A stretch of DNA of 64,000 bases, from assembly GCA_016278725.1 (NCBI GenBank), contig JADQBG010000006.1, positions 62,001 to 126,000 on the forward strand, written 5' to 3'. Below are positions 43,166 to 50,639 of this stretch, piece after piece. The notes under the pieces were generated by a model, which worked only from the letters and a program-made list of their open reading frames with translations, was not told the DNA's origin and searched no databases. Position numbers and translations under genes: made by a program. Position 1 is the stretch's first letter. Each line of letters begins with the position of its first letter. The stretch comes from Actinomycetota bacterium (GTDB lineage: Bacteria; Actinomycetota; Thermoleophilia; RBG-16-64-13).

Positions 43166-44356
43166 ATGGATAACGCGAGCATCGCCGGCGAATATGACTC
43201 GCCGCAGCTGGGTTTCTGTGGGCTGGGCCGGATGGGCGGCGCCATCGCCGAGCGCCTCCGCGGAGCCGGCTACCGCCTGCGCGCCTACGATCTCTCCGCC
43301 GAGGTCAGGGCTGAGTTCGAGCAGGCCGGTTACGAGGTGGCGGGCTCGGTAGCCGAAGCGGCGGGCGGCGCCGACACCGTTTTTCTGTGCCTGCCCAATG
43401 CCGCGGCGGTGCTCGAGGCGGTGGAAGGGGACGGTGGCCTGCTGCAGTCCGATCCTCCTCCCCGGCTGTGCGTCGACCTGACCAGCTCGGATCCGGAAAC
43501 CAGCCGGGTGCTCGCGGGGCGGCTGGCCCCGCTGGGGATCGCCTTCGTCGATGCGCCGGTCAGCGGAGGGGTGGCCGGAGCGCGCGCGGGCAGCCTGACC
43601 GTGATGGCGGGCGGAGACGAATCAGCGGTCGAGGAGGTGCGCACCCTGGCCGAGAGCTTCGCCGCCTGGGTCTTTCGCGCCGGTCCTTCGGGTTCCGGAG
43701 ACGCCGCCAAGGCGATCAACAACGCGCTGTCGGCCGCCTCGCTCGCGCTGACCGCGGAGTGCCTCAGGCTCGGGGCCGAGCGGGGCCACTCGGCTGCCGA
43801 GGTGGTGGAGGCGGTGAATGCCGGAGCCGGGCGCAGCCAGAACAGCGAAGTGAAGTTCCCGGAGCAGATCGTGCCCCGGCGCTTTGCCGCCGGCTTCTCC
43901 ATGGCTCTCATGGCCAAGGACGTGGCAACCGCCGCCCTCATGGCCGAACGTCTGGGCTACGACGCACCGCTGACGCAGCAGATGCACCGCCTGTGGAACG
44001 AGGCCGCGGAGGCCCGCGGCCCGCAGGCCGACTTCACCGAGATCGCCCTCTACCTGGAGGAGGGGAACGGGGAACGCTTTCTCCGGGCGCCGCGCGCCCA
44101 CGGTCCACACCATGCGGGCGAGCCACGCCACGCGCGCGATGACCACCCGCCGCCCGCCGCCGCCCCCGACCTGAGCGGGCTCGTCGCCTCGCTGGAGACC
44201 TCCCTGCGCTCGTTTACCACCGAAGTGCTCGGCCTGGCGCGGGCCGCCGGCCTGGAACTCGAGCGCCTGCTCGCCATCGTCAACTCAGGGAGCGGCCGTA
44301 ACGAGTTCACCCGCCGGCTGGCCGATTCAGTGCGGCCGGACCGGGCAGATGGGTAG
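43166..44356 (+). CDS. 3-hydroxyisobutyrate-dehydrogenase-like NAD(P) oxidoreductase with an extra C-terminal segment
   Basis: 396 residues. NAD(P) site GFCGLGRMGGAIAERL (17-32), substrate motif FVDAPVSGGVAGARAGSL and catalytic Lys near 181 in GDAAKAINNALS, all typical of beta-hydroxyacid dehydrogenases. After a normal C-terminal domain (to about 310) and a His/Pro-rich linker comes a partial second copy of that domain: LVASLETSLRSFTTEVLGL then ARAAGLELERLLAIVNSGSG, comparable to the first ALTAECLRLGAERGHSAAEVVEAVNAGAG. The 3' end overlaps the convergent ktrA-like gene by 30 bases. Confidence 0.85.
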   Translation: MDNASIAGEYDSPQLGFCGLGRMGGAIAERLRGAGYRLRAYDLSAEVRAEFEQAGYEVAGSVAEAAGGADTVFLCLPNAAAVLEAVEGDGGLLQSDPPPRLCVDLTSSDPETSRVLAGRLAPLGIAFVDAPVSGGVAGARAGSLTVMAGGDESAVEEVRTLAESFAAWVFRAGPSGSGDAAKAINNALSAASLALTAECLRLGAERGHSAAEVVEAVNAGAGRSQNSEVKFPEQIVPRRFAAGFSMALMAKDVATAALMAERLGYDAPLTQQMHRLWNEAAEARGPQADFTEIALYLEEGNGERFLRAPRAHGPHHAGEPRHARDDHPPPAAAPDLSGLVASLETSLRSFTTEVLGLARAAGLELERLLAIVNSGSGRNEFTRRLADSVRPDRADG

Positions 44357-45019
44357 GGTGTCGGCCTTCTCCGCCGCGGCGATGTCCGCCTCCCGGCCGA
44401 TCGCCACCATGATGTCGCCCTTCTGGACCACGTAGGTGGGGCCGGGCAGAAACAGGAAGTCCGGCTCGGTCTGCCGTCTGACGGCGAGGATCATCAGGTC
44501 GAGGCAGCGGCGCAGGTCGAGTTCCGAAAGCGTGTGCCCCTGGCAGAGCTTGGGCAGCACCATGTCCCGCACCAGGTAGTCACCCTCCAGGGGCACGAAG
44601 TCCAGCATATTGGGATTGCTGATCTTTAGGGCCATCCGGCGGGCGGTCTCTCTTTCGGGGAAGATGACTTCGGTCGCGCCTACCATACTGAGGATGGTCC
44701 CGTGGGACTCGCTCAGCGCCTTGACCCGGACCACCGGAACTCCGATCGTCTTCAGGTGCAGGACTGCGAGGATGCTCGTCTCCATATTGCCGCCGGTGCT
44801 GACCACGGCCTCGTCGAAGTCGGCGCTGACCACCGAACGCAGCGAGGGCAGGTCCACCGCGTCCAGGCAGATGGCCCTTTGCACCTGGTCCGCCAGTTCG
44901 TCCACCCTGCTCTGATCTGCGTCGAGGGCCAGAACCTCGGCGTCGACCGCCAAAACTCGGGCCAGTTCTCCCCCGAACTGCCCAAGCCCGATTACCGCTA
45001 TGTGTTTGCGCTCTGCCAT
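44327..45019 (-). CDS. ktrA: Potassium channel regulatory subunit (KtrA/TrkA, RCK protein)
   Basis: 230 residues. RCK_N Rossmann domain: IAVIGLGQFGGELARVL (7-23) and the acidic nucleotide-binding LALDADQSRVDELAD, then a TrkA_C domain (about 140-220, MVLPKLCQGHTLSELDL). It gates the membrane subunit encoded immediately upstream in response to ATP/ADP or NAD(H). Normal family length; 19 bases after the KtrB-like gene. Confidence 0.92.
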   Translation of the reverse strand: MAERKHIAVIGLGQFGGELARVLAVDAEVLALDADQSRVDELADQVQRAICLDAVDLPSLRSVVSADFDEAVVSTGGNMETSILAVLHLKTIGVPVVRVKALSESHGTILSMVGATEVIFPERETARRMALKISNPNMLDFVPLEGDYLVRDMVLPKLCQGHTLSELDLRRCLDLMILAVRRQTEPDFLFLPGPTYVVQKGDIMVAIGREADIAAAEKADTLPICPVRPH

Positions 45020-45038
45020 GGCTCCCGGACCCCTTTCC

Positions 45039-46427
45039 TTATCCGATCAGCAGGTCCCCATAGGCATGGTGGACCTTACTCTTGTGTGCGCCGAGAATCC
45101 ATGCGGCCAGCACCAGCGGCCCCAGGCGCCCCAGGAACATGGTGACAATGATCCAGATCTGCGAAACGGCGGAAAGCGTGGGGGTGGCCCCGGCCGATAG
45201 TCCCACCGTGCCAAAGGCCGAGATCTGCTCGAAAAAGAGCTCCATGAAACCGAATTCCTCGGTCCCCTCGAACCACATCAGCAGGATCACGCCGATGAAG
45301 TTCCAGGCCACCGCCAAATTGATCAGCAGCATGGAACGACGGACGATCGTGGGTTTCACCGCCCGGTCGAACAGGACCACCTCGTCGCGGCGCCTGAGCG
45401 AGGACCACAATTCGCCCACCCATAGGGCTGCCGTGGTGGTCTTCACCCCGCCGGCGGTCGAGCCCGGGGAACCTCCGATGAACATGAGAATCACGATGAT
45501 CAGCAGCGAGGCCGGGGGCAGTTCGCCGATGCCCACCGTGTTGAATCCCGCGGTGCGGCTGGTGACGGATTGAAAGAGCGCGGCCTCCAGGCTGTCGAAA
45601 GTCCCGGTCTCTTCGGGCGTCAGCCCAAAGAGGAGAAGACCGGCGGCGCCCGCAACCACGAGAACCGCCGAAGCCCAGAGCACCGTGCGGGTGTGTAGGC
45701 TCAGTTTCTTGCTGTGGAATTCGATCGCCGGACCGCGCCCCCTCGCTCGGTCCAGCAGTTCGATGAGGACGACCCCGCCGATCCCGCCGGAGACGATGAG
45801 TGCCATGACCGTCCAGACGATGAGGGGTTCGCCCTGGAAGCCGATCAGGCTGTCGGAGAAGGTCGAAAAGCCCGCGTTGCAGAAGGCGGAAACCGCCTGG
45901 AAGATGGCGGGGAAAATGGCGTCGCCGGCCCCGCCCCGCAGAGAGAAGCCCACGAAGAGCAGGACGGCGCCTATCGCCTCGATACCGAAGGTGAGGATGA
46001 GGATCATGCGGAAGAGCCGGCGAAAATCGGAAGCCACCTCCATTTGGAGAAGCGAGTCCTGAAGAGCCGCCTGTGAGCGGAGCGAAAGACGCCTGCCCAC
46101 CGCCCTGAAGATGAGAGCGGCGCCGGTCATAACCCCGAGTCCGCCGATCTGGATGAGCACCAGGATGACGGCCTGGCCAAAAGTGGTGTAGTAGTTGGGA
46201 AAGTCGACCACGATCAAGCCGGTCACGCAGACCGCGGAAGTGGCCATGAAGAGCGCGGTCAGATAGTTGGCGTCATCTCCGGTGCGGCTCCAGGGCAACA
46301 TGAGCAGGAGTGAGCCCACCAGGATGACCGCCGCGAAGCCCAGGACGAGCAGGGATTCGGGGGATAGGGCACGACGGCCGCGTCTCCCCGATCTGGGAGA
46401 GAAGAACCGCGGCAACGACCGACGCAT
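45039..46427 (-). CDS. ktrB: Potassium uptake membrane subunit (KtrB/TrkH)
   Basis: 462 residues from ATG 46427 (AGGACGGA upstream); a TTG nine codons earlier is possible. Four M1-P-M2 units with selectivity-filter sequences ATSAVCVTGL, VSAFCNAGFS, TSRTAGFN and ISAFGTVGLS, each with its central Gly. The third loop includes the flexible GGSPGSTAGGVKTTT gate region. Imports potassium (often with sodium). The Arg-rich N-terminus is cytoplasmic. Confidence 0.95.
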   Translation of the reverse strand: MRRSLPRFFSPRSGRRGRRALSPESLLVLGFAAVILVGSLLLMLPWSRTGDDANYLTALFMATSAVCVTGLIVVDFPNYYTTFGQAVILVLIQIGGLGVMTGAALIFRAVGRRLSLRSQAALQDSLLQMEVASDFRRLFRMILILTFGIEAIGAVLLFVGFSLRGGAGDAIFPAIFQAVSAFCNAGFSTFSDSLIGFQGEPLIVWTVMALIVSGGIGGVVLIELLDRARGRGPAIEFHSKKLSLHTRTVLWASAVLVVAGAAGLLLFGLTPEETGTFDSLEAALFQSVTSRTAGFNTVGIGELPPASLLIIVILMFIGGSPGSTAGGVKTTTAALWVGELWSSLRRRDEVVLFDRAVKPTIVRRSMLLINLAVAWNFIGVILLMWFEGTEEFGFMELFFEQISAFGTVGLSAGATPTLSAVSQIWIIVTMFLGRLGPLVLAAWILGAHKSKVHHAYGDLLIG

Positions 46428-46509
46428 GGTTTCCGTCCTAGACACGGCTGGCAAGTCTACTCCAGGCCGCGAGGCTCGGCAATTGCATCGTCTGCCCTAC
46501 GGCGAACCC

Positions 46510-46617
46510 ATGGTGGGCAACTGGGATTCGGTCGGGGCGCTGGCGGCGCTGGCCCTCGCGCTCGGCGGGTTGGCTCTGGGAGCCTGGGGTTTCTCTCGCC
46601 GAGATCTTCAGGGTTGA
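46510..46617 (+). CDS. 35-codon single-helix frame, possible ABC-2 permease tail
   Basis: ATG 46510 begins MVGNWDSVGALAALALALGG and continues LALGAWGFSRRDLQG. One membrane helix followed by FSRRDL is the common C-terminus of ABC-2-type permeases. It is either the last remnant of a deleted permease or a small membrane protein. No ribosome site is convincing. Confidence 0.3.
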   Translation: MVGNWDSVGALAALALALGGLALGAWGFSRRDLQG

Positions 46618-46687
46618 GCGCCAGCAGGCGGCGAGGCGGGCGGTTGGCAGGGTGCGAATCCCGCGACATTCGACTAGTATGAAGGTA

Positions 46688-46714
46688 TAGGAAGCTTCAG
46701 ATTAGGAAGCTTCC
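46688..46714 (+). promoter_or_regulatory. Paired GAAGCTTC palindromes, candidate operator
   Basis: TAGGAAGCTTC occurs twice (46688-46698 and 46703-46713), 15 bases apart. The second is part of the perfect palindrome GGAAGCTTCC (46705-46714). They lie 24-50 bases before the acetoacetate-decarboxylase-like gene and just after a TAGTAT -10-like box (46675-46680). Confidence 0.45.
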
Positions 46715-46736
46715 ATGGGTTCAGCTGGGGGATGTC

Positions 46737-47573
46737 ATGAACATTCAAGCCGAAAAACCCGCCGCCGTTTCCGCCGCCACCGTTCCCCTTGCCGAGCGAA
46801 ACGCGCTCGGAGCCATGCGGGATCTGAGCTTCTTCCGCGGGGTGCCGCAGGTGGAGGTGCGCGAAGCCGGCCACGCCTTCAGACTGCCGGTCTTCTACTA
46901 CGACGTCACCCACTTCTCCGTGGGCTTCTTGGCGCCGTTGGAGAAGCTCCGGGAGCTGCTGCCGTCGGCGGAGATCCACCCGCTGCGGGCGACGCCGCGG
47001 CATGGACTCCTTCACCTGGGGGTGTTCGAGTATCGCGACAGCGACGCGGGTCCCTACAACGAGGTGTCGCTCTCGGTGGCCGCCCTTCCCGGAGTTTCCG
47101 CACCCGTGGGCACCGGACTGCTCAAAGCGGTGCGCGAAGGGCCCACCGCCTACGTCTGGCAGCTGCCGGTTACCACCGAGATCGCCCGCTACCTGGGGGT
47201 GGAGTTCTACGGTTTTCCCAAGTTTCTCGCCCAGATCGAGGTCCAGGTGAGCGCCGGTTGGGGCCACTGCCGGCTGAGCGAGAAGGGCGCGACCATCTTC
47301 GATCTACGCCTCGAGCTGCCCCAGGCGACGAGCGACACCCGCTACCACTACCACACTCTGTCGCTTCGCGAAGGCCGGGTGGTGCGGGCGGAGGTCAGCA
47401 TGCAGGGCAGGCGCGGCTCCTCCCGGCTGAGGAACCAAGTACGGCTGGTGTGCGGGGAGCATCCTCTGGGCAGGCAGCTCGACGGACTGCGGCTGGGAAG
47501 GGCGCTCGAGGTCACCTACGCTCCGGTCATGCAGTCGATCCTGACTTCGCCGGTGGAGGGTTTCCCGGCCTGA
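46737..47573 (+). CDS. Acetoacetate-decarboxylase-like (ADC fold) protein
   Basis: 278 residues. ADC-family pattern: GLLHLGVFEYRDSDAGPYNEVSLSV and AYVWQLPVTTEIARYLGVEFYGFPKFLAQIEV. Lys162 of GFPK is in the place of the Schiff-base lysine of acetoacetate decarboxylase, but the second lysine of the KK pair is Phe, so the pKa shift of true decarboxylases may be absent. Many ADC-like proteins do other aldol/decarboxylase chemistry. GGGGGATGTC precedes the ATG. Confidence 0.75.
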   Translation: MNIQAEKPAAVSAATVPLAERNALGAMRDLSFFRGVPQVEVREAGHAFRLPVFYYDVTHFSVGFLAPLEKLRELLPSAEIHPLRATPRHGLLHLGVFEYRDSDAGPYNEVSLSVAALPGVSAPVGTGLLKAVREGPTAYVWQLPVTTEIARYLGVEFYGFPKFLAQIEVQVSAGWGHCRLSEKGATIFDLRLELPQATSDTRYHYHTLSLREGRVVRAEVSMQGRRGSSRLRNQVRLVCGEHPLGRQLDGLRLGRALEVTYAPVMQSILTSPVEGFPA

Positions 47574-47614
47574 GATGCGTTTGACGAAGCATGCGGGGAG
47601 ACAAGGAAGAAGGT

Positions 47615-48106
47615 ATGGCCACCTCCACAAAGTACGCGAGAACGAGGACTATTGAGGTGCTGGTCATCGGCACCTCTCCGCCCTGTCCCCGCTGCGATTT
47701 GCTGCTGCGGCGGGTGAAAGAGGTTGCCGCCGAGTCCAAGGCCGAGTCCAAATTGAACCTCACCATCAGCCACCGCTCCTTCGATGAACCGAAGGCTGTG
47801 GCTTTGGGGAAAAGATTCCGCCGGAGCATCGGTACCGCCAAGCAGGTGGCCGAGGTGAGCGGCATCCCCATGCAGTGGCACCAGATCACCGACCTGATTG
47901 CCCGCTCGAAGAAGGCCGCCGGGCCCAAGGCTGCGCTGGCCGATGCCTGGACGCCCGAACTGGACGCGCTGCTGGAGCCCTGCCGGGAGGCGGCAGACGC
48001 GGTCGGCTACCTGATGACGCCGGTGCTGGTGGTCGACGGCGTGGTCAGGCACCACGGCAGCGTCCCCACCAAAGAGCAGATCAGAGGCTGGCTGGCGGGT
48101 ATCTGA
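47615..48106 (+). CDS. Thioredoxin-fold protein with CPRC motif
   Basis: 163 residues from ATG 47615 (AAGGAAGAAGG upstream). VLVIGTSPPCPRCDLLLRRV has the CxxC pair Cys24/Cys27; a later cis-Pro is at LMTPVLVVDGVVRHHG and a C-terminal KEQIRGWL helix completes a thioredoxin fold with a helical insertion (about 60-125). Similar proteins accompany methanogen/anaerobe-type redox genes (MtrA-like thioredoxins). Substrate unknown. Confidence 0.75.
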   Translation: MATSTKYARTRTIEVLVIGTSPPCPRCDLLLRRVKEVAAESKAESKLNLTISHRSFDEPKAVALGKRFRRSIGTAKQVAEVSGIPMQWHQITDLIARSKKAAGPKAALADAWTPELDALLEPCREAADAVGYLMTPVLVVDGVVRHHGSVPTKEQIRGWLAGI

Positions 48107-48256
48107 GGGGCGCGGGCCGGGAGTGGAGCGGGGCGCGGCGCGGAGCGGGGAGCGTCCCTCTGGTGCAGCGGCGGCAGCGAACGCCGCGGGAGCGACGCGG
48201 GCCGGACTAGGACCTCGGTGCATAAGCCCGATACGGGGAGTATAATTGGCAGCCGC

Positions 48257-48329
<73 letters not shown>

Positions 48330-48334
48330 CCTGA

Positions 48335-48365
48335 AAGGCCTGCATACGCGGGCCTTCTGTTTTGA
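48335..48365 (+). terminator. Terminator after tRNA-Lys
   Basis: AAGGCCTGC and GCGGGCCTT form a nine-bp stem with a four-base loop, followed by CTGTTTTG. Confidence 0.75.
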
Positions 48366-48492
48366 AGTAATGGCCGAGGCGGCCGGTCGGGTTGCCAACG
48401 TGGTTGCCAACGAGCTGGACGCGGGTGGACGATTCTCGCGGTCGTGAACCGCGCTGGGCGCCGGTTGGCTCCTCCCGTGGGCCCAAGAGAAA

Positions 48493-48530
48493 GGCCCCCG
48501 GTCCGTCTAGGTGGACCGGGGGCAGAAGAA
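48493..48530 (-). terminator. Terminator of the SLH gene (minus strand)
   Basis: GCCCCCGGTCC and GGACCGGGGGC pair around an eight-base loop; on the minus strand the hairpin is followed by CTTTCTCTT. Confidence 0.7.
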
Positions 48531-48555
48531 ACTACTCGAGGGAGCTCGTCATCTG

Positions 48556-49566
48556 CTAACGCCAGGCATAGTCGGTGTAATCGTAATCGTTGCCGCCGTC
48601 GTATCTCAGAGTTTGGATGGTTACTCCGGTCGGCAGTTCCCATGCAAGCTCGGCACTGTACGCGCCTCCGGGACGTACGTCGGCTACTCCAAGCCTGTTC
48701 TCAATTGAGCCATACGCTGGAGACGTGTAGACCAAGCCGTCTGACCCCACCGCTTCGAAGTCATAGACATTTAAGTGCCAGTCGCTGGGCCCTCCATTTA
48801 CCGCCTCGAGGTGGACTGCGAGGAACTGCTTGCCCTCGTCCGCCCATTCAGTCGTGCTTGGATGGACATACGGAGCGTCGATCGTCATCAGGTACGGCCC
48901 CATGATTCGAAGGGTCTCTCCCCAGCCCGCTTCCATCCACTTAGTGGGGAGGTATTCCTGAAGGTTATAGAGCAACTGGGCGACCTCTTCTCGGGGCATC
49001 CTGTCCCAGGGGCTCAACTGCTCGTAATCGGGCAGATTCTGGTAAAGCATATTGTTATTGGCGATGGCTGCGTTTTGCCAATGATCCGGCGAGAATTGGC
49101 CCCACGGGCTGTAAAAATCATAAACAGTGGAATCGAGTTCGCCGGGGTAGAGGTTCTGCATCGCCCGGACCGACATGGTAATCGCCTGCGCCCTCGTGAT
49201 GTAGGCCCAAGGATTGTAGGTCGAGGCTGTCACGCCCTTGGTAATTCCATGTTTGTAGGCGGCCGCGACGAACTCGTGAGGGTAGAGAGTGGCGTCGTTT
49301 GATCCGAGGTCGGTGAACGGCGAGGTCATGCCCTCGGTGACTTGGATGTTCAGCATGCCCGCCGCCATCTTCGCGAACTGAGCACGCTTGACCCCATCAT
49401 CTGGTCCGAATGTACCGTCAGCGAAACCATCGACAACTCCCCATTCGCTGAGAGCGTTGATCGCCTCGTAGTTCGGGTGGCTCCCGGGCACGTCCGTGAA
49501 TGCCAGAGCCGGGGCGGTGAAGACCGCCAGGAGAATTATCGTTCCCAGAACCAGAGCTTTGGTCAT
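48556..49566 (-). CDS. Secreted SLH-domain protein with a C-terminal DUF4352-like domain
   Basis: 336 residues. Signal peptide (MTKALVLGTIILLAVFTAPA), then three SLH repeats: FTDVPGSHPNYEAINALSE then WGVVDGFADGTFGPDDGVKR, a second around ITKGVTASTYNPWAYITRAQ and a third, degenerate one to about residue 200. The C-terminal about 130 residues are a beta-sandwich with FLAVHLEAVNGGPSDWHLNV, like the DUF4352/TelA Ig-like fold. GAAAGGACG before the ATG. It would sit in the outer wall layer. It is the only one of the three SLH genes here with an unremarkable structure. Confidence 0.85.
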   Translation of the reverse strand: MTKALVLGTIILLAVFTAPALAFTDVPGSHPNYEAINALSEWGVVDGFADGTFGPDDGVKRAQFAKMAAGMLNIQVTEGMTSPFTDLGSNDATLYPHEFVAAAYKHGITKGVTASTYNPWAYITRAQAITMSVRAMQNLYPGELDSTVYDFYSPWGQFSPDHWQNAAIANNNMLYQNLPDYEQLSPWDRMPREEVAQLLYNLQEYLPTKWMEAGWGETLRIMGPYLMTIDAPYVHPSTTEWADEGKQFLAVHLEAVNGGPSDWHLNVYDFEAVGSDGLVYTSPAYGSIENRLGVADVRPGGAYSAELAWELPTGVTIQTLRYDGGNDYDYTDYAWR

Positions 49567-49699
49567 ATTCGTCCTTTCGTTGTAGAGGATAGAAACGCCT
49601 CCGGCGCCCGTGTGGATCGCCGAGGGCCGGCGGATAACCCCGGATAGGGATTGAGTACGGTTTGGGCTATGGTGATGTTCTCGATCGAATTGGGTGGTG

Positions 49700-50251
49700 T
49701 TAGAGTCCGGTCTGGCTCACGCCATACTCAGCTTGCTCGCGTGTGAAGCCCTCGAACATCAGTTGCTCAACAAGGCCCGAGTGTGAGAAGGATGTGAAAC
49801 TAAGATAGTGTTCCGCAGATTTTGCCGCTTGATCTTTCCAGTTCACATCTAGATAGCTAGCAGCGAAATTAGCATCCTCGTTGGAAAAACCTTCGAACTC
49901 TAATTGCTCAATGAGGCCTGAGCGTGAAAACGCGGCGAACGAGAGGTAGTTCTGCGCCGATCCTATGGCGTTCTCTTGACTGCGTGTGAGGGTAGGCTCA
50001 GGTGTAGCGGTCGTCGTGGTGGTCGGTGCTACTGTGGTCACTGGAGCTTCGGTAGTAGGTGCCACTTCTATGGTCGTGGTGACCCTCTCAGTGGTGGTGC
50101 CTTCTTCTACCGCAGTAGCCTCGACCTCTACCACCTCAACCTCGCTTGGTTCTTCGGCCGGCTCATTTGGGCCGCCGAGGGCTCCAGCAATCCCTCCGAG
50201 GACCATCAGCCCGACAAAAATGATGGCTCCCCATTTCAAGATGCGTCTCAT
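49700..50251 (-). CDS. Ltp-type host-surface lipoprotein-family protein, superinfection-exclusion-like
   Basis: 183 residues from ATG 50251 with AAAGGAG upstream. One N-terminal helix (about 5-25), a Thr/Glu-rich linker (about 35-90), then two Ltp repeats of about 42 residues: ENAIGSAQNYLSFAAFSRSG then LIEQLEFEGFSNEDANFAA, and AKSAEHYLSFTSFSHSG then LVEQLMFEGFTREQAEYGVS. In phage TP-J34 the Ltp lipoprotein with this repeat blocks DNA injection by other phages. No lipobox Cys is visible, so it is held by a helix. It lies about 390 bases from the integrase, on the same strand. Confidence 0.85.
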   Translation of the reverse strand: MRRILKWGAIIFVGLMVLGGIAGALGGPNEPAEEPSEVEVVEVEATAVEEGTTTERVTTTIEVAPTTEAPVTTVAPTTTTTATPEPTLTRSQENAIGSAQNYLSFAAFSRSGLIEQLEFEGFSNEDANFAASYLDVNWKDQAAKSAEHYLSFTSFSHSGLVEQLMFEGFTREQAEYGVSQTGL

Positions 50252-50305
50252 CCGTACTCCTTTGCTTCCCGAGAGCCGGGACCTTGTTTCTGCAACCCGC
50301 TCCAT

Positions 50306-50639
50306 CTATTAGATGACAGTTAGAGCGGGCCTGTCAATACTTGATTCTTGTGCGAGTGGAATTGCGGGAATAGGCTTTTGCATTTAGAGTGGTAACGACT
50401 TGCTGGCAATGCGCGATGACGCCCCGTGCCAAGTTCCGTTAGCTTTCTGTCCTATCTCTCCGCTAGGATGGATTTAGCTGGGGAAAGCTAAGGCTGCGGA
50501 CGCAGAACCAGGTGCTGAGGAACATCCGGCAACCACGGTAGGAATATCCGGTCGTTCGATAACTGTCGGCATGTGTTCGAAGAAGATAGGTTGGTCTGCC
50601 GAACTCCTGCTTGCTTCCTGAGCTCAGCCAAGCGGCCAG
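50306..50639. other. Gene-free stretch with a candidate structured RNA (50466-50530)
   Basis: Between the Ltp gene and the integrase. Within it, TTAGCT/AGCTAA (50474-50479, 50486-50491) and CTGCG/CGCAG (50494-50498, 50501-50505) are two consecutive hairpins enclosed by GGAT (50466-50469) and ATCC (50524-50527). Purine-rich loops (GGGGAA, AACCA, CGGCAACC) resemble riboswitch-type RNAs, but I cannot match it to a named class. No gene follows on the plus strand within 1.3 kb. Confidence 0.35.

Noticed and set aside
50466-50545. c-di-GMP-I, ydaO or SAM-type riboswitch
   Set aside because: Some words (GACGCAGAACC, CCGGCAACC) look familiar, but the conserved cores and stem order of these classes are not met; only a generic structured-RNA candidate is kept.
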